Shown: one piece after another, positions 9,568-17,118 of the stretch
How the letters are laid out: each line of letters opens with the position of its first letter
Position numbering within the stretch: the first letter of the stretch is position 1
NCBI GenBank assembly: GCA_964452045.1
Contig: CAYVKM010000020.1
Span: 1-47,854, forward strand
Direction: 5' to 3'
Length of the DNA stretch: 47,854 nucleotides
Source: CAYVKM01 sp964452045
GTDB taxonomy: Bacteria; Calditrichota; Calditrichia; RBG-13-44-9
Program-made: the position numbers and the translations under genes
The notes under the pieces: generated by a model
Database searches by the model: none
Told to the model about the DNA's origin: nothing
Seen by the model: the letters and a program-made list of their open reading frames with translations, nothing else

Positions 9568-10896
9568 ATGGGAGAAAAGAGACCTACCGTTTTAGTAGTA
9601 GACGATGAAGCACACATTCTAAAAACAATGGGTATCTGTTTTAAGGAACTTGAGTTTGAGACAAAGCTATGCTCCAAATCTCAGGAAGCCCTGGATCTTA
9701 CCAAAAAGGAGATTTTCGATCTGGCTTTCATAGATTTAAAAATGATCCCCATTGATGGCATTGCCATTTTAGAACAGATAAAAAAGTTCTCTCCGGAAAC
9801 CACGGTTATTATCATCACCGCACATGGCTCTATAGAAAGCGCTATAGAAGCTATCAAAAAGGGGGCTTACGACTATCTGCAGAAGCCATTCGATTATCTG
9901 GAATTACAGATCTTTGCCAAGAAGGCCCTGGAATATCATCAATTGAAAAGCGAAGTTAAGAAACTTCGGGCGGAAAGAGATAAAGCACTGCTTCCGGGAA
10001 ACATCATAACGAAAAATTCCAAAATGATTGAAATGATCAATCTGGCCGAGCGAATAGCCGAAACGAATATGAGTGTTCTGATCGAGGGAGAAAGTGGTAC
10101 CGGAAAAGAATTATTTGCCCAGTTAATAAACCAGAAAAGCGATCGAGCTGATAAACCTTTTATCAAAGTAAACTGCGCTGCCCTGCCGGAAAACTTGTTG
10201 GAAAGCGAGCTTTTTGGTCATGTGAAAGGTGCTTTTACCGGAGCGATCAAAGACCGTCAGGGTAGATTTGAGCTGGCAGATAAAGGAACGATATTCCTGG
10301 ATGAAATCGCAGAGCTCACGCCCTCGGTCCAGGCCAAATTGCTGCGTGTCCTCCAACAAAAAGAATTTGAACGCCTTGGAGAAAGCCAGACCCGTAAAGT
10401 GGATGTACGGATAATTGCTGCCACCAACAAAAATCTGGAAGAGGCTCTGAAAGAAGGCACTTTTCGGGAAGACCTTTACTACCGGCTCAACTCGGTCAGA
10501 ATAAAATTATTACCACTTCGGGAACGGCCGGAAGATATTCCAGTGCTGATCAGGCATTTTTTCAATAAGTTTACCGGGGAACAATCAATTAATATTTCCC
10601 TGGAAGCCCTCAAAGCACTCAAATTATATCGCTGGAGTGGAAATGTAAGAGAGTTAGAAAATACGATTCAGCGTGCAGTGCTTCTGGCCAAAAATAACTG
10701 CATTGAGTTAACCGACTTGCCGGAGGAGGTTCGATTATCCATCGAAAACCAACCCCAAAATCTTACCCTGGAAGAAGCTGAAAAACTGCACATTAAGAAA
10801 GTTATTCAAACAACAGCAGATTTAAATCACGCCGCACAAATCCTTGGAATAGATCCGGCCACGCTTTGGCGGAAAAGAAAAAAATACAACCTGTAA
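9568..10896 (+). CDS. NtrC-family sigma-54-dependent response regulator
   Basis: This transcription activator should open sigma-54 promoters after phosphorylation by the kinase encoded 73 bp upstream. The receiver domain (1-120) has Asp12/Asp13, phospho-acceptor Asp56, Thr84 and Lys106. The AAA+ domain (about 145-380) has Walker A GESGTGKE (174-181), an intact GAFTGA loop (221-226) that contacts sigma-54, and Walker B TIFLDE (241-246). A Fis-type helix-turn-helix closes the protein (about 400-442, AAQILGIDPATLWRKRKK). An AAGGAAATCCCG stretch precedes the ATG. The likely target is the tonB gene downstream, whose leader contains dyads and a sigma-54-like promoter. Confidence 0.93.
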   Translation: MGEKRPTVLVVDDEAHILKTMGICFKELEFETKLCSKSQEALDLTKKEIFDLAFIDLKMIPIDGIAILEQIKKFSPETTVIIITAHGSIESAIEAIKKGAYDYLQKPFDYLELQIFAKKALEYHQLKSEVKKLRAERDKALLPGNIITKNSKMIEMINLAERIAETNMSVLIEGESGTGKELFAQLINQKSDRADKPFIKVNCAALPENLLESELFGHVKGAFTGAIKDRQGRFELADKGTIFLDEIAELTPSVQAKLLRVLQQKEFERLGESQTRKVDVRIIAATNKNLEEALKEGTFREDLYYRLNSVRIKLLPLRERPEDIPVLIRHFFNKFTGEQSINISLEALKALKLYRWSGNVRELENTIQRAVLLAKNNCIELTDLPEEVRLSIENQPQNLTLEEAEKLHIKKVIQTTADLNHAAQILGIDPATLWRKRKKYNL

Positions 10897-11007
10897 TCAT
10901 TCCTAATTACCCCTCTCCCATATTTGAATATTGCAAAATTGTAATTCCCATAGACCGTATCTTTTTCAGGGATTTACAAGCTTTTTCCTTTCACTGAAAC
11001 ATAATCC

Positions 11008-11036
11008 TCTTGCAAAGTGCAAGATTCTGAAGAATC
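11008..11036. promoter_or_regulatory. Two adjoining dyads, candidate activator-binding sites
   Basis: TCTTGCA-AAG-TGCAAGA (11008-11024) is a perfect 7+7 dyad. GATTCT-GA-AGAATC (11023-11036) is a perfect 6+6 dyad overlapping it by two bases. They sit about 70-95 bp upstream of the sigma-54-like promoter of the tonB gene, the usual enhancer distance for an NtrC-type activator. They occupy the middle of the 304-bp gap 10897-11200, where I see no gene. Which protein binds is inference. Confidence 0.45.
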
Positions 11037-11102
11037 CTGCTTTTCCTCCTTTCCAGCTTTTATTTCATGTAGAACAGAAACTTAACTTATTTTTAAATAT
11101 TC

Positions 11103-11118
11103 TGGCACAATAATTGGG
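11103..11118 (+). promoter_or_regulatory. Sigma-54-like promoter of the tonB-family gene
   Basis: TGGCAC (11103-11108), a 5-bp spacer and TTGGG match the sigma-54 consensus TGGCAC-N5-TTGCA at the -24 element and in spacing. The -12 element has GG where GC is expected. A start site near 11130 would leave a leader of about 70 nt with a strong GAAGGAGG ribosome site. The gene for an NtrC-type activator lies directly upstream. Confidence 0.45.
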
Positions 11119-11200
11119 ATAATTCCGGTAGAAGCCTGAAAAGTCTTCCGGATATGACATAAAACCGGAGATGAAGGCGAATTAAAAGAAGGAGGGTTTT

Positions 11201-11845
11201 ATGGCACATCATCAAACAATTTACAAAAAACCTGAGGCGGATCTGCGCCTCAAGTATCGCAAAATTCTTGAGGTATCTCTGATCGTTAGTCTCATTCTAC
11301 TCATTATCCTGCTTTACTCATTTAAAAGTTTTAAAACTAATGTAAAAGTTGAGAAGATAATTGATACCACATTTGACGTGGTGGACATCCCCCCAACGAC
11401 ACAGAATTCACCACCACCTCCGGCCCCGGTTAGACCTAGCCAATTTGCAATTGCAGAAGATCCTGATTTCCCAGAGGAAATTCCTATAAGCGACCTCGAT
11501 CGTATATTTGAACCACCTACTGATGTTCTTCCAATGCCCGATGGAGAAGAGGAACCAATTGTTGATTTTGTAGAATTATCTGAAAAGCCGAAGGAAATCT
11601 ATAGAGCTGTGCCGGTGTATCCCGAAATGGCTAAAAAGGTAAATATTCAGGGAATGGTTGTGGTTCAGGTGCTGATCGATACCAAAGGTAATGTGGAAGA
11701 TGTCCGGGTTATCAAGTCAAATCCCATGCTGGATGATGCCGCAATTGCCGCTGCCTGGCAGTTTAAATTTACTCCGGCTAAACAGAGAAACCGGCTGGTA
11801 AAAGTCTGGATGAGTATTCCATTTCATTTTCGACTGAAAAATTAG
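11201..11845 (+). CDS. TonB family energy transducer
   Basis: It is predicted to couple the inner-membrane proton gradient to TonB-dependent receptors in the outer membrane. A cytoplasmic N-terminus is followed by one membrane helix (about 24-41), a periplasmic linker with a proline-rich stretch (PPTTQNSPPPPAPVRP, about 65-80) and an acidic region. The C-terminal TonB domain spans about 130-214, with YPEMAKKVNIQGMVVV, the VRVIKSNPMLDDAAIAAAWQF core and a final SIPFHF. At 214 aa it is a normal TonB. No exbB or exbD is nearby. Two TonB-dependent receptors are encoded elsewhere in the window. GAAGGAGG precedes the ATG. Confidence 0.9.
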   Translation: MAHHQTIYKKPEADLRLKYRKILEVSLIVSLILLIILLYSFKSFKTNVKVEKIIDTTFDVVDIPPTTQNSPPPPAPVRPSQFAIAEDPDFPEEIPISDLDRIFEPPTDVLPMPDGEEEPIVDFVELSEKPKEIYRAVPVYPEMAKKVNIQGMVVVQVLIDTKGNVEDVRVIKSNPMLDDAAIAAAWQFKFTPAKQRNRLVKVWMSIPFHFRLKN

Positions 11846-11913
11846 AGTTAAAAGTTCAACAAGATAACTACCAGGCGAGAATCTGATATTTTTCGGGTTC
11901 CAGGGGAGAAGAT

Positions 11914-11955
11914 AAAGATTCCGGCTAGGGTAATGCCCTGCCGGAATCTTTTTTT
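11914..11955 (+). terminator. Rho-independent terminator after tonB
   Basis: A long stem (AAAGATTCCGGC and onward, pairing with GCCGGAATCTTT, with one bulge) is followed by a run of T. Confidence 0.85.
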
Positions 11956-12176
11956 AAGTTTTCAGACAGTTCCCTCAAGATGTGTTAATTACTTAATGTA
12001 AATTAGCAGTAAACCTTTTATTTATTATCTTTGTCTTTGTCTATACATATTTTTTATGAGCTCAATTTTGGGCATTCTATATTAAAACCATGAGATGATA
12101 AAAATATTGGAATTTCCCGAAAATTTTTCTGATATTCGAAAAGTACAGTAGATGATAAAAATGAAGGAGAAAGCGA
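11956..12176. other. Rest of the 331-bp gap between tonB and the small membrane protein gene
   Basis: After the terminator the gap is A+T rich and holds no convincing gene. A perfect 13-bp direct repeat, AGATGATAAAAAT, occurs at 12093-12105 and 12150-12162, the second copy just ahead of the ribosome site (GAAGGAGAAAG) of the next gene. It may be a regulator site or chance in A+T-rich DNA. Confidence 0.4.
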
Positions 12177-12380
12177 ATGACCGGACAGGGTTCAACCGGA
12201 AATGTGATTGCGGCATTGGCAAGTTTTTTTATCCCCGGCCTGGGTCAACTCCTGCAGGGCCGTTTACTTATGGCGCTTATTCAGTTTGTGATGGCGGCAG
12301 TGCTCTGGATATTTCTGCTGGGCTGGATAATTCATATCTGGTCAATTATCGATGCTGCCCGCTTTAAAGGAAAAAGTTAA
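12177..12380 (+). CDS. Small membrane protein with GLGQ motif (67 aa)
   Basis: This short protein has two probable membrane segments (about 10-30 and 33-55) joined by FIPGLGQLLQGR and ending in IWSIIDAARFKGKS. The GLGQ...GR turn and the closing W-IID motif are typical of TM2- or Pmp3-like small membrane proteins of unknown function. A GAAGGAGAAAG ribosome site precedes the ATG, and a terminator follows about 30 bp after the stop, so it is probably a single-gene unit. Overlapping frames in the same stretch lack such support. Confidence 0.75.
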   Translation: MTGQGSTGNVIAALASFFIPGLGQLLQGRLLMALIQFVMAAVLWIFLLGWIIHIWSIIDAARFKGKS

Positions 12381-12409
12381 AACAACTTTTCCGGGAAGTA
12401 TTAAAAATA

Positions 12410-12444
12410 AAAACAGCTGCATTTTTGGATGCAGCTGTTTTTTT
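12410..12444. terminator. Bidirectional terminator between the small membrane protein gene and the OPT gene
   Basis: AAAACAGCTGCAT pairs with ATGCAGCTGTTTT around a 6-nt loop. T runs follow on both strands, so it can serve both convergent genes. Confidence 0.85.
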
Positions 12445-12464
12445 ATAGAAAAATTAACCTGGCT

Positions 12465-14387
12465 CTATTCAGAATCTCTCCGCTTAGTGGCAACTCTGAA
12501 CAAGAAGAAACCGAGCAGCAGAAAAACCGCAAAGGAAACAATTTCGCCCACAGTGCCATGCACGCCAAAGGGCAGACCACCCGGTTTCCTCCCCACAAAA
12601 AAGGCATAGGCGGCAATCAGTACTCCCATAATTCCCTCCCCGGCAATAAGCCCGGAACTAAGTAAAACGCCGGCCTTGGTTTGTTTTGCGGCAATACTCT
12701 CTTCCCGCCGCTCCCGGTGGGCTTCGACAATTCGCCGGATAATACCACCTACAAATACCGGTGACATTGTGGACAGCGGCAGGTAGATGCCGACCGCAAA
12801 GGGGAGAGAGGGAACAGAAAGCAACTCTGCCACAATCGCAAAACTTGCTCCAATCAGTACCAGACTCCAGGGCAAGTTGGCCTGCAGCACGCCGTCGACC
12901 ACAGTTTTCATCAGTGTCGCCTGGGGGGCCGGAATTTCCTCTGTTCCAAATCCATAAGCTTTACCAAGCCACATCACCGCCAGCGCAATAAAAAAAGCGG
13001 AACTCATGGCTCCGAATAGTTCACTGGCCTGCTGTTTTTTCGGTGTGGCCCCAATCAGGTAACCGGCCTTAAGATCCTGGGAAATATCACCGGCAATGGA
13101 AGCCGCAACCGCAACCACCGTCCCGATAGTCAATACGGCGGTCTTACTCACCGCATCGGTCCAGCCCAGCAGAAAAAATACCGCGCTCGTGCCCAGTAAT
13201 GTCACGATAGCCATTCCTGAAGTGGGATTAGAAGAGACTCCGACCAATCCGACAATCCGGGAGGAGACAGTTACAAAAATAAAGGCGAAAAAAGCAATGG
13301 CAAACGAACCAACAATCCGGGTGATAAGCAATTGATCGACACCTACTACATAGGGTACGCTAATTGACACTAAGAGAAAAAACAGAACTACACCCAACAC
13401 GACCTTGAAAGATAAATCCCGATCAGTCCGGATGCGGGATTCGGCATGAGCCATCTGTGATGGACGTAATTCCCTGATCCCTATTTTAAGCGAATTGATC
13501 ATCGTCGGTAATGACTTGAACACGGTAATGATGCCGGCAACTGCTACCGCACCGGCGCCGATGTATCGAACATAACGAGTCCATATTTCATCCGCCGTCA
13601 TCTGGGAGATGAGCTTAACGCTTTCCGGAAACATGGGGGTAGTGAGATGTTCCCCAAAATGGGCAATAGCCGGGATGATCCCCAGCCAGGAGAGCAGACC
13701 TCCTGCAACCATAATGGCGGAGATCCGGAATCCCAGGATATAGCCAACGCCCATCAAGGCAGGGGTGGCTTCCAGACCGATCATCCCCTTTTTCAAACCG
13801 GGAATATGCAACCTCACTTTTTCGGGCCAGAGATGCGCCAGCGACAACACACCCTTGTAAATCAATCCAATTCCCAGACCCTGGAAAACAAATTTGGCGT
13901 TACTGCCACCCTTGTCAGCAGCAATCAACACCTGCGCCGCAGCAGTACCTTCCGGATAGGGTAACGTCCCATGCTCCTGAACAATGAGGAATCGTCGGAG
14001 CGGGATCATAAAGACAATACCCAGCATGCCACCTAATAATCCTAATAAGGCAATTTGCAGAAGGGCGGGATCGAATCCCCACATGAACAGGGCTGGAACG
14101 GTAAAGATAATACCCGAAGCCAGTGAGGAACTTGCAGATCCCGTAGTCTGTGCGATATTCGCTTCCAGAATAGTTGCCTTGCCCCAGAGCTTCTCCAGCG
14201 ATTTGAACGCTGCCACTGAAATGACTGCCAGAGGGATGGCGGTGCTAATGGTTAATCCAACTTTGAGTCCCAGATAAGCATTTGCTGAACCGAAAACAAT
14301 TCCAAAGATGGCACCCATAAAGAGCGCCCGGAAACTGAAATCCAAAATGGTTGAATCTGGTGGTATATGGGGATTGACTTTCTCCAT
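12465..14387 (-). CDS. OPT family oligopeptide transporter
   Basis: This multi-pass inner-membrane protein of 640 aa belongs to the OPT/YSL superfamily, whose members move small peptides or metal chelates. It has many hydrophobic segments and the family's N-terminal block (FRALFMGAIFGIVFGSANAYLGLKVG, about residues 25-50), a Gly-rich block near 110-135 and PSNPTSGMAIV-type loops in the middle. A GGAGAT ribosome site precedes the ATG. A predicted EamA transporter gene lies 112 bp upstream on the same strand, but a shared role is not clear. The cargo cannot be told from sequence. Confidence 0.88.
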   Translation of the reverse strand: MEKVNPHIPPDSTILDFSFRALFMGAIFGIVFGSANAYLGLKVGLTISTAIPLAVISVAAFKSLEKLWGKATILEANIAQTTGSASSSLASGIIFTVPALFMWGFDPALLQIALLGLLGGMLGIVFMIPLRRFLIVQEHGTLPYPEGTAAAQVLIAADKGGSNAKFVFQGLGIGLIYKGVLSLAHLWPEKVRLHIPGLKKGMIGLEATPALMGVGYILGFRISAIMVAGGLLSWLGIIPAIAHFGEHLTTPMFPESVKLISQMTADEIWTRYVRYIGAGAVAVAGIITVFKSLPTMINSLKIGIRELRPSQMAHAESRIRTDRDLSFKVVLGVVLFFLLVSISVPYVVGVDQLLITRIVGSFAIAFFAFIFVTVSSRIVGLVGVSSNPTSGMAIVTLLGTSAVFFLLGWTDAVSKTAVLTIGTVVAVAASIAGDISQDLKAGYLIGATPKKQQASELFGAMSSAFFIALAVMWLGKAYGFGTEEIPAPQATLMKTVVDGVLQANLPWSLVLIGASFAIVAELLSVPSLPFAVGIYLPLSTMSPVFVGGIIRRIVEAHRERREESIAAKQTKAGVLLSSGLIAGEGIMGVLIAAYAFFVGRKPGGLPFGVHGTVGEIVSFAVFLLLGFFLFRVATKRRDSE

Positions 14388-14499
14388 ACAAAATCTCCGG
14401 CGTTATGTGAAAATTGAAAATTTAGTCGTTTTATATAAAGAGATATCGGTGAGAAATCAAGCTTAAATTTCGGTAATAATTTTTAGGAAAATGATGATA

Positions 14500-15351
14500 T
14501 TAAATGAGAATCAGAAACACTCCTACTATCATTAAAATAGTACTGATAATATTTTTAAGAGCATTTTTTTCTTTAAATAAGATGACACCCAGAAAAACGC
14601 TGACAATGATTCCCGACCGTTTGAAGGCTATTACATAACTGGCATAAAGATATTTCAACGCAGTAAATTGAAAAACCATTAATAATCCGGAAATCAAGCC
14701 GAGCAGAAAAAGATTTGGCAGATTCTTCCCTAAAGCAACCTTCTTACTTTCTTTCAGGATCAGGGGGAAGTAGGCCAGAGAAAGCAGAAGGAGAATTACC
14801 GATCCGTAGAAAAACTGGGAGCTACTCAGCACCGCAACTTTTTCTGCAGTAGCCGATACACTCCAGATCAGCGCAACCAATAGCATCAGCCGGCTTCCTT
14901 TATCCTTAAAAAGACTAACAAAGGGCGCCAACAGGTTCCGGCTTTGCAGGTGGATCCCATATGCCCCGAGAATAATAAAAAGAATGCCAGCGATACCTTT
15001 GATGTCTGGTATCTCTCCCAGCCAGAGAAAAGCAACCGGGATCAAAAACAAAGGAGTAAAGGCAGTAAAGGGCATGGTATTGGAAAGGGAAGAAGATTTT
15101 AAGGCCCGGTAAAAAAAGTTCCAGGCAAAGAGGTTGATGGTAAAACTTACCAGAGTCGCTGGGATGAAATCCTTCCACACAATTGGGGGAATCCCGCTAT
15201 ACCATAAAAAAACCAAAACGAAGGGAAGGCTAAAGGTAAATGTTGCCCAGGTGGCGAATCGGGTAGAATATTTGGCGGAAATTACTTTTCCGTAAGTCCC
15301 CTGCAAACCAAAGAATATTCCCGTCAGAATGGCTAGTAAATAACCGTACAT
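14500..15351 (-). CDS. EamA/DMT family transporter
   Basis: This 283-aa protein is almost entirely hydrophobic, with about ten membrane segments in two repeats of five, the EamA (drug/metabolite transporter) layout. The N-terminal half contains the typical GLQGTYGK start and FAWNFFYRALKSSSLSNTMPF region. The C-terminal repeat ends in a final hydrophobic helix (ILMIVGVFLILI). The ribosome site AGAAGGAATAA precedes the ATG. The substrate is unknown. It may share a transcript with the OPT transporter downstream. Confidence 0.85.
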   Translation of the reverse strand: MYGYLLAILTGIFFGLQGTYGKVISAKYSTRFATWATFTFSLPFVLVFLWYSGIPPIVWKDFIPATLVSFTINLFAWNFFYRALKSSSLSNTMPFTAFTPLFLIPVAFLWLGEIPDIKGIAGILFIILGAYGIHLQSRNLLAPFVSLFKDKGSRLMLLVALIWSVSATAEKVAVLSSSQFFYGSVILLLLSLAYFPLILKESKKVALGKNLPNLFLLGLISGLLMVFQFTALKYLYASYVIAFKRSGIIVSVFLGVILFKEKNALKNIISTILMIVGVFLILI

Positions 15352-15525
15352 TTATTCCTTCTCAAAAATTATCCCGCTCGCATTCTTAAAACTGCTAATT
15401 TCGCACCTTTTCCCACTTCTTACCCAGCAGAAAAAATAAAAAAATCGCAAAAAAATATGCTCTCTTTCCAGATGGAATTTTCACTGTTTGCTTAATTTTT
15501 AAATCATCTCTATATTTAAAAAAAT

Positions 15526-15551
15526 TGTAACACGGTGGACAAACTTACGTA
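15526..15551 (+). promoter_or_regulatory. Possible ECF-type autoregulatory promoter
   Basis: TGTAAC (15526-15531) and CGTA (15548-15551) are separated by 16 bp, the arrangement of many ECF-sigma promoters. The -10 element ends only 6 bp before the ATG, so the transcript would be leaderless or nearly so. That fits the lack of a Shine-Dalgarno sequence, but the match is short. Confidence 0.3.
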
Positions 15552-15557
15552 AATCCT

Positions 15558-16139
15558 ATGGAAAACGATAAGAGACAAGAGGATAAACAGTTAATTGAAA
15601 TGGCATTGCAGGGCGATGACAAGGCATTCGAAGCCCTGCTAAATAAGTATCGAAATCTGGTATTTTCAATTATGGTTAAAATGGTAAGAAATCATCAGGA
15701 AGCGGAAGATCTGACCCAGGAAGCTTTTATGAAAGCCTTCAATTCACTAAGTTCCTTCAACGATGAATTTGCTTTCTCCACCTGGCTGATGAAGATTGCT
15801 TCAAATAACTGTATTGATTTTTTGCGAAAACGTAAGTTAAGAACTTATTCCATTCACGAGCCAATACAGTACAAGGACGAGAAAATTGAGATTGATATTC
15901 CCGACCACGAACCGACCCCGGAAAAACAACTGTTACAAAGCGAGCGGGCGAAGATGATCCAATCTGCCATCGATGAACTCCCGGAGCGTTATCGGTACGT
16001 CATTCTGCTTCGGCATAAGGAAGAAAAATCCTATGAAGAAATTTCAGAAATTTTAAACCTTCCTCTAGGAACAGTAAAAGCCCAGATATTCAGAGCTCGG
16101 GAAATCCTCAATAAAAAACTAAAAACTTTAATAAATTAA
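15558..16139 (+). CDS. ECF-type RNA polymerase sigma factor
   Basis: At 193 aa it has only sigma regions 2 and 4, as in ECF sigma factors. Region 2 spans about 20-95 (YRNLVFSIMVKMV, AEDLTQEAFMKAF, FSTWLMKIASNNCIDFLRKRK). Region 4 spans about 135-185 (LPERYRYVILLRH, YEEISEILNLPLGTVKAQIFRAR). It should direct core polymerase to a small regulon. No anti-sigma factor gene follows; the next gene, 16 bp downstream, encodes an exported toast-rack-like protein that is probably cotranscribed. Confidence 0.93.
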   Translation: MENDKRQEDKQLIEMALQGDDKAFEALLNKYRNLVFSIMVKMVRNHQEAEDLTQEAFMKAFNSLSSFNDEFAFSTWLMKIASNNCIDFLRKRKLRTYSIHEPIQYKDEKIEIDIPDHEPTPEKQLLQSERAKMIQSAIDELPERYRYVILLRHKEEKSYEEISEILNLPLGTVKAQIFRAREILNKKLKTLIN

Positions 16140-16155
16140 GGGGGGAACCTTTCGT

Positions 16156-17040
16156 ATGTTTAATAACAAAATTAAAATAATTTACCTAATCGCCCTCTTA
16201 GTGCCCATCCTTGTTTACGCGTCAGATGAAGGGAATGATCTGATTAAAAAAACCGAGCCATTAACCCGGGAAAAAAGTCTAATGGTTTATATTGATTATG
16301 GCAACGGGCACATAGAACTGGGTAAAACCAGTGATAAAAATGTTTTCGAGGGAGAATTCTTTTACAAAAACTTAAGGCCTGATATTCAATACGAGGTGGT
16401 GGGAACCGAAGGCCGATTGAATGTCGATTTTTCCGGTAAAATTATCCGCGAAGGTGATGACCGCGACCGAAAACGTTTGGGATCCCTGGACAACCTTTAT
16501 GATAACGATCTGGTGCTGAATTTGACCCCGGAATTACCGATGAATTTGGATCTTGAATTAGGAGTGGTGAAAGGGAATATGGATCTGGGTGGTTTGAGTA
16601 TTAAGAGTTTTAATCTGGAAGTTGGCGTGAGTGAAGCAGATATTGTATTCGACCAGCCAAATCAAATTCAGATGAGTTCATTTCATATGGAAGGCGGGGT
16701 TGGTAAACTCCTTATCAACAAAATTGCCAATGCCAACGTAGAGGAGTTTTCCTTTGAGGGTGGAGTGGGCTCTTACGAGCTTAATTTTACCGGTGACTAT
16801 AAGCGTGATCTGAATGCCAATATCGAAATGGGTATGGGAAAACTGACCCTGTATTTACCCCGCAATGTAGGAACCAAGATCGAGGTGGATAAATCCTTCC
16901 TGGCATCCTTTTCAATCGATGATGTCTATAAGAAAGATGACATTTATTACAATGACAACTGGAATAAGACACCGTACAGTTTAAACCTGTACATTGAAAC
17001 CGGGGTCGGGAAAGTTGAAGTTATTTGGGTGGATAAATAA
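16156..17040 (+). CDS. Exported toast-rack/LiaF-like beta-solenoid protein
   Basis: It has a signal peptide (hydrophobic 8-20, cut near YAS) and then 270 residues of repeated short beta-strands with recurring GGVG, GVG and GMGK turns (FHMEGGVGKLLI, FSFEGGVGSYEL, NIEMGMGKLTLY, ETGVGKVEV). This is the pattern of toast_rack_N and LiaF-like C-terminal domains, which are linked to envelope-stress sensing in other bacteria. It follows the ECF sigma gene by 16 bp and has its own strong GGGGGGA ribosome site, so it may be an effector or modulator of that sigma factor. Direct sigma binding is unlikely because the protein appears to be periplasmic. A terminator follows. Confidence 0.7.
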   Translation: MFNNKIKIIYLIALLVPILVYASDEGNDLIKKTEPLTREKSLMVYIDYGNGHIELGKTSDKNVFEGEFFYKNLRPDIQYEVVGTEGRLNVDFSGKIIREGDDRDRKRLGSLDNLYDNDLVLNLTPELPMNLDLELGVVKGNMDLGGLSIKSFNLEVGVSEADIVFDQPNQIQMSSFHMEGGVGKLLINKIANANVEEFSFEGGVGSYELNFTGDYKRDLNANIEMGMGKLTLYLPRNVGTKIEVDKSFLASFSIDDVYKKDDIYYNDNWNKTPYSLNLYIETGVGKVEVIWVDK

Positions 17041-17070
17041 ACTGTTGAATAAATAAAGCCATAAAAGAGA

Positions 17071-17104
17071 AAGGCCCGTAGCTGAACGCTACGGGCCTTT
17101 TTTT
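17071..17104 (+). terminator. Rho-independent terminator after the ECF operon
   Basis: A perfect 12-bp stem (AAGGCCCGTAGC with GCTACGGGCCTT) and a 5-nt loop are followed by a T run. Some T-rich sequence on the other strand may also help end nrdJ. Confidence 0.9.
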
Positions 17105-17118
17105 AGCGAGCTTCAATA

